Positions 1 through 6,272 of a stretch of 6,776 nucleotides of DNA are shown one piece after another. The translations under genes and the position numbers were made by a program. This DNA comes from Candidatus Dadabacteria bacterium (GTDB lineage: Bacteria > Desulfobacterota_D > UBA1144 > Nemesobacterales > UBA2774). Every line of letters begins with the position of its first letter. The first letter of the stretch is position 1. The DNA is taken from contig QIHJ01000172.1 of assembly GCA_003229065.1 (NCBI GenBank), positions 1 through 6,776 of the forward strand, given 5' to 3'. The notes below the pieces were generated by a model. That model did not search any database. It was not told the origin of the DNA and was given only the letters and a program-made list of their open reading frames with translations.

Positions 1-664
1 TGGCCCCGGCCCATAGAGGAGTTAGAAGAGCCACTATAGATGAGTATCCGTGATGTACCGGCAGGATATTAAGAACGTTGTCTTCAGGCGTCAAATGAAT
101 ATCTTCCAGTATTGCTTTAACGGTACTGAAAACATTGCCGTTTGACAGCTGAACGCCTTTTGGAACTCCTGTGGTGCCCGAGGTAAATAGTATGGCTAAT
201 AAGTCATTGGATTTCTCACGATGGGGCTCTTGGGACTTTTCTTCCCCCGCTCCGTCAACTAATGATTGCATCGATAATACTTCTATTTTTGAACCTTTAG
301 CTTTAAGCTCTTCCGCGAGTTTATCTATATGAGTGTTGTCTGCAATTACAGCTTTGGCCTGAGAGAATTCCAAAAAGTTGTATATATCCTTCGGCCCGAG
401 GAGTGCGTCGAGAGGTACGACAATCGCCCCTGTAAAGTGAGTAGCAAGGTACGATATTACCCATTCGGGAGAATTATCTCCGTATACCGATATACGGTCC
501 CCGGGCTTAAACCCCATGGACTTGAGTTTTGCTTGCAGTTGAATGCACTTGTCATATAAATCCCTGTAGCTTGTTCTTGAATAAGAGCCGTCGGAGTATC
601 TTATCTGTAGAGCGATTTTCTCAGGCTGGCTCTCTGCCCAGTACTGTAGTTGTTTGGCTAGCAT
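1..664 (-). CDS. AMP-dependent acyl-CoA synthetase/ligase, N-terminal part (3' end beyond the window)
   Basis: This is the N-terminal 221 residues of an adenylate-forming enzyme (ANL superfamily). Such enzymes activate a carboxylic acid, probably a fatty acid, with ATP to an acyl-AMP and then transfer it to CoA. The frame opens with MLAKQLQYWAESQPEKIAL, the usual opening of this family. The AMP-binding P-loop signature FTSGTTGVPKG lies at residues 160-170, and the LPVHHGYS motif (A4 region, H204-H205) follows near residue 204. The frame stays open to the left edge, so the rest of the adenylation domain and the C-terminal lid domain (normally about 300-400 further residues) are missing. The start is ATG 664: an in-frame TAG lies two codons upstream. 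Only a weak purine stretch (TTGGAAT) precedes it. It is divergent from the helicase gene. The long-chain fatty acid-CoA ligase subtype is an inference; substrate residues are not in the window. Confidence 0.9.
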   Translation of the reverse strand, partial: MLAKQLQYWAESQPEKIALQIRYSDGSYSRTSYRDLYDKCIQLQAKLKSMGFKPGDRISVYGDNSPEWVISYLATHFTGAIVVPLDALLGPKDIYNFLEFSQAKAVIADNTHIDKLAEELKAKGSKIEVLSMQSLVDGAGEEKSQEPHREKSNDLLAILFTSGTTGVPKGVQLSNGNVFSTVKAILEDIHLTPEDNVLNILPVHHGYSSIVALLTPLWAGA

Positions 665-705
665 AAACTAGATTCCAAGTCTTTAGTCGAAGTGGATATT
701 TTAAG

Positions 706-711
706 ATTATA
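706..711 (-). promoter_or_regulatory. Possible -10 box for the acyl-CoA synthetase-like gene
   Basis: A perfect TATAAT hexamer reads on the minus strand about 42 bases before the ATG at 664. That would give a leader of roughly 35 bases. No good -35 hexamer is seen at 15-18 bases upstream, so this is only a candidate. Confidence 0.3.
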
Positions 712-811
712 ACTTACATTGAAATGGTGTGATTTTCATCCAGGAATTCAGGAAAGGGGGGCAAGATTGAATAATCTGATAAACTTGCTCATTCCAACCC
801 CTAAAGCTCCC

Positions 812-821
812 ATTCTAGAAT
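812..821. repeat. 10-bp perfect palindrome upstream of the helicase gene
   Basis: ATTCTAGAAT is self-complementary and lies in the divergent intergenic region, 42 bases before the helicase start and just left of a second inverted repeat. Dyads of this kind are often repressor sites, but no regulator family can be assigned from this one site. Confidence 0.35.
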
Positions 822-825
822 TACC

Positions 826-862
826 CGGATTACTCAGTGATAATTATTAATACAGTAATCCG
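826..862. repeat. Inverted repeat abutting the helicase start codon
   Basis: CGGATTACT (826-834) is the exact reverse complement of AGTAATCCG (854-862). The arms are 9 bp and separated by a 19-base AT-rich spacer. The right arm ends on the base immediately before ATG 863. In RNA this would form a hairpin ending at the start codon; in DNA it could be an operator overlapping the translation start. No Shine-Dalgarno sequence is seen between the spacer and the ATG, so the repeat occupies the place where a ribosome-binding site would normally lie. A regulatory role is inferred. Confidence 0.5.
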
Positions 863-3800
863 ATGGATACATTTGAAGAGCGCTACAGTAAACTAAACCC
901 CGAGCAAAAAGAAGCGGTTGACTCTATTGACGGTCCGCTCCTTGTAGTCGCCGGTCCCGGTACGGGAAAGACCGAAATTTTAAGCCTCAGGGTGGCTAAT
1001 ATTCTCCGTCAAAAAGCTATTTCTCCGAAGAACATTCTCTGCCTCACCTTTACTGTCTCAGCTTCGCAAAATATGAGAAATAGACTCTCCGAGCTTGTAG
1101 GACGCGACGCTTTTAAAGTGGCGCTCCACACCTTTCACAGCTTCGGCGTGGACATAATTGAGAGCTACCCTGAGTATTTCTTCAGAGGTACTATCTTTAA
1201 CCCGGTAGATGAGCTTACACAGATCGAAATCCTTGAAGACATACTCTCCGAGCTCCCATATGATAATGATCTGGGCAACCTGCATCCGGAAGGCAGGTAC
1301 GCATATCTAGACAGTATAAAGTCCGCAATAGGCGATTTAAAGAAAGCCGGTATCGCTCCTAAGGAATTCAGATCTATTATCGAATATAACAACAAATCCC
1401 TCGAATTATTAAACCCGGACATTAATGCTGTGTTTTCTTCAAGAGTCGGCAAGAAAACCATTAGCGCGATAGAGAATTTTATAAACGCTTTAGGCTCAAG
1501 AGACGGAGACGATTCTCCATTTCCTGATATTACCTCCATTATAGAGACAGTACGAAGCTCATTAACAAATGTGCTAGGCGACGTAGAAGCGGGCGCAACA
1601 ACCACTCCTATCTCCGAGTGGAAGTCCAGGACGACAGGGAAGGACGAGGACGGCGCACTCATCCTCAGAGACTCGCTCTATTTGGACAAACTCGTTTCTC
1701 TGGCTGATGTTTACGCGGAGTATCAAGAGCGTATGTATGCCCATAGATACTATGATTACGATGATATGATTTTAAGTGCGATAGAGGGCATTGAGGAAAA
1801 TAATATTTTGAAATACGAGCTTCAGGACAAGTACCAATATGTTCTTGTAGATGAGTTCCAGGACACTAACGATGCACAGATGAAGCTTCTCAAACAAATT
1901 ACAGGCAAGGGTATTGGAGAGGCTAAGCCTAATGTTATGGCAGTAGGCGACGATGACCAGGCGATATACAAATTCCAGGGCGCTCAGATAAAAAACATTC
2001 TCAATTTCACGCACACCTACCCGGATTCTAAGGTAGTTACAATTACGTCCAATTACCGCTCCAAACAGGAAATACTTGATGTTGCATCATATGTGATAAG
2101 CCAAAGCGAAGAGCGGCTTCAAAACAAGATGCCCAATGTGCAAAAGTGTATTACATCTAAAATCGATTCTAATATTGCGTTTCAGATTTCGTGCGATTCT
2201 TTCCCTACCAGTCTCCATGAGTACTATTGGATAGCGACTAAAATAAAAGGGCTTATAAGTAACGGGACCCCCCCCTCAGACATAGCTGTGATAGCGCGCT
2301 ATCACCGTCAGCTCGAAGTGCTCTCTCTACTATTAAACAAACTTGAAGTACCTTTGACTTACGAGAGAGACAAAAATGTCTTAGAAGAGCCTCATGTTCG
2401 TCAGCTGATTATGATCTCCCGTTTTATTGCAACGCTCTGCAGGAAAAGTATTTATGAGGCGGATGAGTTGCTGCCCGAGATACTCAGCTATCCATTCTGG
2501 GGATTGAGCAGAAAGACTATATGGAATATATCCAAAACAGCTCACCGCTCCGGGAGCCAAAATAAAACCTGGCTCGACGTAATGCTCGAGCACCGGGATG
2601 AATATATACGCATGATAGCCGCGTTCCTTATAGATATTGGCACACTCTCCTCAAATGAGCCGCTTGAGAAGGTGCTGGATACACTTATGGGGACAGAGAG
2701 TGAGTTGGCGCCCGATAACGAGCAGGATGAGGAAGCAGTTGAAGAGGCAGTTGTAGAGAATAATCTTGTGGACAAGTTTGTCAGCCCATTTAAAGAATAT
2801 TACTTTAGCGAGGCTAAACGTAAGAGAAACCCTCTGGAATATTTAAGTTTTCTTTCGAGCCTTAGGGTTTTTATACAAGCAATAAAGGACTATAAGAAAG
2901 ATCGCGTTCTAAAAATAGAAGATTTAGTACCGTTTGTAGAGCTACATCAGAGGAATGATATTCCTATTATCGACGATAGCAAATTTTTAAATGCTAATAA
3001 TGCAGTGAACCTCCTTACCGCCCATAAGGCCAAAGGGCTTGAATTCGACACAGTGTTCCTTGTCAATTGCCAGGAAGAGATCTGGTCCGGGGGTAAACGG
3101 GGATCGAATCTCCCAATGCCGATTAATTTGTCTATCTCTCCAGCCGGGGACACGACGGATGATCAACTAAGGCTATTCTATGTAGCCTTAACCAGGGCTA
3201 AGAACAATCTATTTCTTTCGTCTTATCAATACAAAGAAAGCGCCAAGGAGTCTTCTCGCCTTCCATTTATCGTACAACCGCTAGATGACGGAGCGCATAC
3301 AAAACTAAATGAAGCTCTCGCTCTAAGAAAGCATGATTACGACGAAAGCAGTATCGAGGATGTCCAGGAAATGCTCACATTATCATGGGAGTCACAACAT
3401 ACTCCACCAATAGTTCATGACGAGAAGGAAGCACTTGAATCCCTTATAGAAGACTACCGTCTTAGCGTGACACATCTAAATAATTTCCTGAATGTTACCA
3501 GGGGAGGACCACATTCATTTTTTCTACAAAACCTTCTCAGGTTTCCCCAATCCCAAAACTACAATAACTCCTTCGGCTCCTCTGTGCACAGTGCTATAGA
3601 GTTTATCTACACGCACATAAAGAAAACCGGGACTACTCCGGGGTTAGAACATGTCTTGGATTGGTTCGATCAGAAGCTCTTGCTGGAGAGGATGAATGAA
3701 AGGGCATTTCAAAAATATTCACAGAAGGGGAGGGAAGCTCTCAGAATTTACTACGGTAAGAAAATAGGAAGTTTCAAGAAGTCCCATTATTCTGAATTTA

Positions 3801-4255
3801 ATTTCAGGGACCAGGGTGTAGTAGTCGGAAGCGCGCATCTGGCCGGCAAAATAGACAAGATGGTTCCGGTTAGCAGCTCTGAAATCACTGTCCACGATTT
3901 TAAAACCGGCAAAGCCAAGCCTGACTGGAAGGGAAAGGATAGTAACGAAAAAACTCTACTCCATAATTACCGTAGGCAGCTTGTTTTCTACAAAATTCTG
4001 GTTGAGAACTCAAAAGACTTCGGGGATACTTATATGGTTAACCGGGGAGTGCTCGAATTCGTGGAGCCCAAAGGTGAGGAGCTGATCGACCTTGAGGCAG
4101 AAATTGCAAATGAAGAGGTCGTGCGTACTGAGGAGCTTATAAATATAGTGTATAATAAGATTCGTGCTCTCGAATTCCCGAATACCGGCTCTTATAAAAA
4201 TAATTTAAGCGGAATCATCGCTTTTGAAGACGACCTACTGGATGGTAAGTTATAA
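863..4255 (+). CDS. UvrD/Rep-family ATP-dependent DNA helicase with C-terminal RecB-like PD-(D/E)XK nuclease
   Basis: This is an SF1A 3'-5' helicase-nuclease fusion, cytoplasmic, expected to unwind and cut DNA in double-strand-break repair or recombination. Helicase motifs in order: Q motif LNPEQKEAV (Q15); Walker A AGPGTGKT (30-37); motif II DEFQDT (330-335); motif III VGDDDQAIYKFQGA (361-374); motif IV NYRS (397-400); motif V TAHKAKGLEF (719-728); motif VI DQLRLFYVALTRAK (767-780). The nuclease domain has H909 in FGSSVH, D998 in GKID, D1012-F-K1014 in DFKTGK, and Q1039/Y1043 in the QxxxY motif. All expected catalytic residues are present. An acidic stretch (612-632) lies in the inter-motif region. 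No cysteine occurs after about residue 737, so the nuclease lacks the 4Fe-4S cluster of AddB or Cas4. Length resembles mycobacterial AdnA/AdnB (about 1050-1100 residues). ATG 863 is the first start after an in-frame TAA (848-850) and fits the family N-terminus, but it lacks a Shine-Dalgarno site. No partner subunit gene is adjacent. Confidence 0.95.
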   Translation: MDTFEERYSKLNPEQKEAVDSIDGPLLVVAGPGTGKTEILSLRVANILRQKAISPKNILCLTFTVSASQNMRNRLSELVGRDAFKVALHTFHSFGVDIIESYPEYFFRGTIFNPVDELTQIEILEDILSELPYDNDLGNLHPEGRYAYLDSIKSAIGDLKKAGIAPKEFRSIIEYNNKSLELLNPDINAVFSSRVGKKTISAIENFINALGSRDGDDSPFPDITSIIETVRSSLTNVLGDVEAGATTTPISEWKSRTTGKDEDGALILRDSLYLDKLVSLADVYAEYQERMYAHRYYDYDDMILSAIEGIEENNILKYELQDKYQYVLVDEFQDTNDAQMKLLKQITGKGIGEAKPNVMAVGDDDQAIYKFQGAQIKNILNFTHTYPDSKVVTITSNYRSKQEILDVASYVISQSEERLQNKMPNVQKCITSKIDSNIAFQISCDSFPTSLHEYYWIATKIKGLISNGTPPSDIAVIARYHRQLEVLSLLLNKLEVPLTYERDKNVLEEPHVRQLIMISRFIATLCRKSIYEADELLPEILSYPFWGLSRKTIWNISKTAHRSGSQNKTWLDVMLEHRDEYIRMIAAFLIDIGTLSSNEPLEKVLDTLMGTESELAPDNEQDEEAVEEAVVENNLVDKFVSPFKEYYFSEAKRKRNPLEYLSFLSSLRVFIQAIKDYKKDRVLKIEDLVPFVELHQRNDIPIIDDSKFLNANNAVNLLTAHKAKGLEFDTVFLVNCQEEIWSGGKRGSNLPMPINLSISPAGDTTDDQLRLFYVALTRAKNNLFLSSYQYKESAKESSRLPFIVQPLDDGAHTKLNEALALRKHDYDESSIEDVQEMLTLSWESQHTPPIVHDEKEALESLIEDYRLSVTHLNNFLNVTRGGPHSFFLQNLLRFPQSQNYNNSFGSSVHSAIEFIYTHIKKTGTTPGLEHVLDWFDQKLLLERMNERAFQKYSQKGREALRIYYGKKIGSFKKSHYSEFNFRDQGVVVGSAHLAGKIDKMVPVSSSEITVHDFKTGKAKPDWKGKDSNEKTLLHNYRRQLVFYKILVENSKDFGDTYMVNRGVLEFVEPKGEELIDLEAEIANEEVVRTEELINIVYNKIRALEFPNTGSYKNNLSGIIAFEDDLLDGKL

Positions 4256-4322
4256 ATACTAACTCAAAATATAATGCCCGGCACCGTATTAAATGAATGC
4301 ATGACTAAAGCTCCTTTATTCA

Positions 4323-4351
4323 TTGACATTGTTGTTTTTCTATAGTATATT
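4323..4351 (+). promoter_or_regulatory. Sigma70-type promoter for the cold-shock gene
   Basis: A consensus -35 hexamer TTGACA (4323-4328) is followed by exactly 17 bases and a -10 hexamer TATATT (4346-4351, 5 of 6 matches). Transcription would begin near 4358, giving a leader of about 100 bases before ATG 4459. Long leaders are typical of cspA-type genes. This is the best promoter in the window. Confidence 0.75.
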
Positions 4352-4381
4352 ATATTTTATATGAGTTTGCAGTAGTTCTAG

Positions 4382-4402
4382 TCCTATCTAAGATTCCTAT
4401 CT
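4382..4402 (+). repeat. 8-bp direct repeat in the cold-shock leader
   Basis: TCCTATCT occurs at 4382-4389 and again at 4395-4402, a 13-base period, inside the predicted untranslated leader of the cold-shock gene. The first copy overlaps a short dyad, ATCT-A-AGAT (4386-4394). The repeat may be chance or an element of leader structure; it does not match the E. coli cold box. Confidence 0.35.
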
Positions 4403-4458
4403 GAAAGAGATTTTGAACCGCTAGCACAACCCAATTTTAAATAGGAGGTACACCCAAT

Positions 4459-4668
4459 ATGTCAGAACGTAAAATTGGCACTGTAAAGTGGTTCAATTCT
4501 ACAAAAGGCTTTGGTTTCATTGAGTTAGAGAATGAAAAAGATGTTTTCGTTCACTACAGTGAAATCAACGACACCGGCTACCGCTCTCTCGAAGAGGGAC
4601 AGCGTGTAGAGTTCACGGTTGTTGACGGACAAAAAGGTCCGCAGGCCCAGAATGTAGTAATAGCCTAG
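4459..4668 (+). CDS. Cold-shock protein, CspA family
   Basis: This is a 69-residue single cold-shock domain protein, the full usual length for the family (65-75 residues). It is a small five-stranded beta-barrel that binds single-stranded RNA and DNA and acts as an RNA chaperone in the cytoplasm. It starts [21 protein letters not shown], with RNP1 KGFGFI at residues 16-21 and RNP2 VFVHY at 29-33. The aromatic nucleic-acid-binding residues W11, F18, F20, F30 and H32 are all present. A strong Shine-Dalgarno AGGAGGT (4443-4449) precedes ATG 4459 at good spacing. A near-consensus promoter and a leader of about 100 bases lie upstream, and a strong terminator follows ten bases after the stop. It is therefore a monocistronic transcript. 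Whether it is cold-induced or constitutive cannot be read from sequence. Confidence 0.97.
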   Translation: MSERKIGTVKWFNSTKGFGFIELENEKDVFVHYSEINDTGYRSLEEGQRVEFTVVDGQKGPQAQNVVIA

Positions 4669-4677
4669 TGAATATAA

Positions 4678-4709
4678 AAAAGTGCGCTGTAGTAATACAG
4701 CGCACTTTT
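4678..4709. terminator. Bidirectional intrinsic terminator between the cold-shock and DUF2092 genes
   Basis: A perfect 14-bp stem pairs 4678-4691 with 4696-4709, GC-rich in the middle (GTGCGCTGT against ACAGCGCAC). It is closed by a four-base loop GTAA, a GNRA-type tetraloop on the plus strand. T-rich sequence follows the stem on the plus strand (TTTTCTCTTT). The A tract before it gives a T run on the minus strand. It sits between two converging genes, so it can end both transcripts. Confidence 0.9.
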
Positions 4710-4767
4710 CTCTTTCCATCCTTTAAAATATAAATTCTTGGTTTAATCTAATACCTTCATTTCAATA

Positions 4768-5586
4768 CTACTTAGACCTTACACTTCCCATATTTAGCTT
4801 TGGGTTGTCCATTAATTGATTCATGTCCACGCGGCTGTTAATGTTTGGAATATTGGCCTTAAAAGCATATCCTGTGATCGGCTTATCCGTTACCCAGTCC
4901 TTTAGTATGGCAATGAACTGAGGTGAGCCCGGCAGATTTTTATAAGTTATAACCAATTTTCTGGGAACCGGCCGTCTTCCGGCATCTATCCATACCTGCC
5001 AATCTATATTGTTTTGTACAAAAGCCAGGTGGTTGCACTTTGTGCCAAATACCTTACTAGTGCCGAAATATGCACCCGATATCACATTTTCAGTCATAGC
5101 CCTATAGGTATTAATAAATAGAAACTCACTCAGGGCAGGGGCAAAACTATATTCCTCAAGAAGTTTTTTCAAAGCCTGGTCTATTGACCCCGGAAGCGGA
5201 GTCAATGAAAAATCGTTAGTCGGCAGAGATAGAATCGTTGCCTGTCCGCCTGTATACCAAATCTTATACCCACCTATATCCGTTACATATTCTATAGTGA
5301 ATTTATCGGGCTTTTGTATGAATACGGTCTCCTGAGCAGAGTACTGTATTTTACGCTCGCCGCTTATAAGAACATCGAACATTGCATCCGCTTTAAATGT
5401 ATATTCTGATTTGCTGCCGAGGAAATAACTCATATTCTGGAGTATTTCCGAAGCTTGCGGATCAATATTGGGGTTAGTGTCCTGAGCTTGGCTCGGGGGT
5501 ACCGCTCCTGGCGACGCACTGAGTAAGCAGATCGCTATTATAGCCAACGAATAAGTCCTTAAGCACACTCCAACTCTTCTTATCAT
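4768..5586 (-). CDS. Exported DUF2092-family periplasmic protein
   Basis: This 272-residue protein has a Sec signal peptide: n-region MIRR, hydrophobic core about residues 14-24 and a probable signal peptidase I site SQA|QD after residue 34. There is no lipobox cysteine. The mature part fits the DUF2092 family of predicted periplasmic proteins, which I recall as having a fold related to LolA/LolB lipoprotein carriers. Supporting features are IDPQASEILQNMSYFLGS near the mature N-terminus, FGTKCNHLAF around C184, DWQVWID (195-201) and the PVPRKLVIT segment (206-214). The length fits the family. The biochemical role is unknown; lipid or lipoprotein handling in the envelope is an inference from the LolA-like fold. 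ATG 5586 is preceded by Shine-Dalgarno GGAGGG (5592-5597). It is transcribed alone, towards the terminator it shares with the cold-shock gene. Confidence 0.88.
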   Translation of the reverse strand: MIRRVGVCLRTYSLAIIAICLLSASPGAVPPSQAQDTNPNIDPQASEILQNMSYFLGSKSEYTFKADAMFDVLISGERKIQYSAQETVFIQKPDKFTIEYVTDIGGYKIWYTGGQATILSLPTNDFSLTPLPGSIDQALKKLLEEYSFAPALSEFLFINTYRAMTENVISGAYFGTSKVFGTKCNHLAFVQNNIDWQVWIDAGRRPVPRKLVITYKNLPGSPQFIAILKDWVTDKPITGYAFKANIPNINSRVDMNQLMDNPKLNMGSVRSK

Positions 5587-5654
5587 AATTACCCTCCATC
5601 AGATAGATTCATTTTGTGATTGGTTTGTATTTAGACCTCAACCGTAGCATATAC

Positions 5655-5682
5655 ATTATCATACTTAGGCTGTTTATGTAAA
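5655..5682 (-). promoter_or_regulatory. Candidate sigma70 promoter for the DUF2092 gene
   Basis: On the minus strand TTTACA (5682-5677, 5 of 6 to consensus) is followed after 16 bases by GATAAT (5660-5655, 5 of 6). The predicted start near 5648 gives a leader of about 60 bases that includes the GGAGGG ribosome-binding site. Confidence 0.5.
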
Positions 5683-5835
5683 GATCGCAAGCATAATATC
5701 GGGGTTAGGTGTATACGGCAATGATTTTTAACCAAGCTATGCAACATTTGAAATTGATGTAGTATTTATAAGCGGAGTTTGTTAAAATTTCTTTGTCGAG
5801 TAATTATGCCGATTAAAATAGGCGGGTAAATCCGG

Positions 5836-5967
5836 ATGAAAAAATTTTCCATCTTCTTTCAGTTTTTAGTGTTAGCATCTTTTTTCTTTATTAGCTCTTC
5901 GAATGCGCAGTTTGTTTTCAACGACACTATGACCACTCCTTTTGGTCAATTATTCCCCTATGATTGA
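5836..5967 (+). CDS. Small exported protein of 43 residues, unknown function
   Basis: This short frame starts at ATG 5836 and ends at TGA 5965-5967. It encodes a near-ideal signal peptide: MKK n-region, a phenylalanine-rich hydrophobic core (residues 4-19) and an SSSNA|Q signal peptidase I site after residue 24. The predicted mature peptide is only 19 residues (QFVFNDTMTTPFGQLFPYD) with no cysteine. A GGCGGG stretch (5821-5826) at suitable distance could serve as ribosome-binding site. I do not recognise a family. The clean signal peptide argues for a real product. It could also be the remnant of a longer secreted protein whose 3' part is lost, because the mature part is so short. It is divergent from the DUF2092 gene and 61 bases upstream of the next small gene, possibly co-transcribed with it. 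Confidence 0.55.
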   Translation: MKKFSIFFQFLVLASFFFISSSNAQFVFNDTMTTPFGQLFPYD

Positions 5968-6013
5968 TGAAGAAAGTATATTAAACTCTATCGGTGAGGG
6001 GATATTTATAAAA

Positions 6014-6021
6014 TTGGAGGT
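6014..6021 (+). promoter_or_regulatory. Ribosome-binding site that fixes the start of the cysteine-rich small protein
   Basis: TTGGAGGT lies with its GGAGG core 8 bases before ATG 6029. The frame is open upstream as far as 5933 and has a TTG at 5942, but that codon has no Shine-Dalgarno and would put 29 unrelated residues before a textbook signal peptide. ATG 6029 is therefore preferred. Confidence 0.8.
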
Positions 6022-6028
6022 TCACGAT

Positions 6029-6253
6029 ATGAAGAAACTAATTCTGGGACTCATTGTTTTCGTATTTATTATCGCAGGCGCAGTTTATATGGGCGCAAAG
6101 CCCGCAACATGTGAGGACTGCAATCAGGGAAAGCAGTGCAGCACATCATACGATTGCGGTGAGATAGGTGTCTGTTATTGCCAATACTCATATGAGGAAG
6201 AGCAGGATGAAGGAGGCGGCATCCCTGAGTCGGGAACATGTTACTTTGAATAA
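6029..6253 (+). CDS. Small cysteine-rich exported or membrane-anchored protein, 74 residues
   Basis: The protein begins MKKLILGLIVFVFIIAGAVYMGAK, a positively charged start followed by one hydrophobic segment (residues 4-22). This is either a cleavable signal peptide (possible site before A23 or near A26) or an N-terminal membrane anchor. The exported part is about 50 residues and holds seven cysteines: C28, C31, C37, C43, C49, C51 and C71. The spacing is C-x2-C-x5-C-x5-C-x5-C-x-C-x19-C. The CSTSYDCGEIGVCYC segment resembles disulfide-rich knots of the type C-x5-C-x5-C-x-C seen in many secreted proteins. An acidic, glycine-rich linker (residues 56-64) precedes the last cysteine. The odd cysteine count leaves one unpaired unless metal is bound. 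I do not recognise a named family. The start is set by a strong ribosome-binding site at 6014-6021. It lies downstream of the 43-residue gene and converges on the next gene with 19 bases between stops. Confidence 0.8.
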   Translation: MKKLILGLIVFVFIIAGAVYMGAKPATCEDCNQGKQCSTSYDCGEIGVCYCQYSYEEEQDEGGGIPESGTCYFE

Positions 6254-6272
6254 TGTCCGGACGGAGTGGATT

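Noticed and set aside
329..559. Open frame on the plus strand of 76 codons
   Set aside because: It lies antisense inside the acyl-CoA synthetase-like gene, whose minus-strand frame carries clear family motifs; the plus-strand product has no recognisable features.
1165..1662. Minus-strand open frame of 165 codons
   Set aside because: It is fully antisense to the helicase coding sequence and is serine/proline-rich as expected of a shadow frame; no ribosome-binding site or domain is seen.
4292..4324. AATGAAT/ATTCATT inverted repeat after the helicase gene, considered as its terminator
   Set aside because: The arms are AT-only apart from one GC pair, the loop is 19 bases, and no T run follows; it also overlaps the -35 box of the csp promoter.
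4525..4719. Minus-strand frame of 64 codons overlapping the cold-shock gene
   Set aside because: It begins inside the terminator hairpin and runs antisense to a confidently identified CspA gene.
5721..5762. 13-codon frame in the DUF2092 upstream region
   Set aside because: It has no ribosome-binding site and no recognisable peptide feature, and frames of this length are expected by chance.
5942..6028. Upstream extension of the cysteine-rich protein to TTG 5942
   Set aside because: There is no Shine-Dalgarno before the TTG, it overlaps the 43-residue frame, and it would bury a normal signal peptide behind 29 residues; ATG 6029 has a strong ribosome-binding site.
6255..6262. GTCCGGAC palindrome between the last two converging genes
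   Set aside because: It is only eight bases with no loop and no T tract, so it cannot be an intrinsic terminator and is likely chance.
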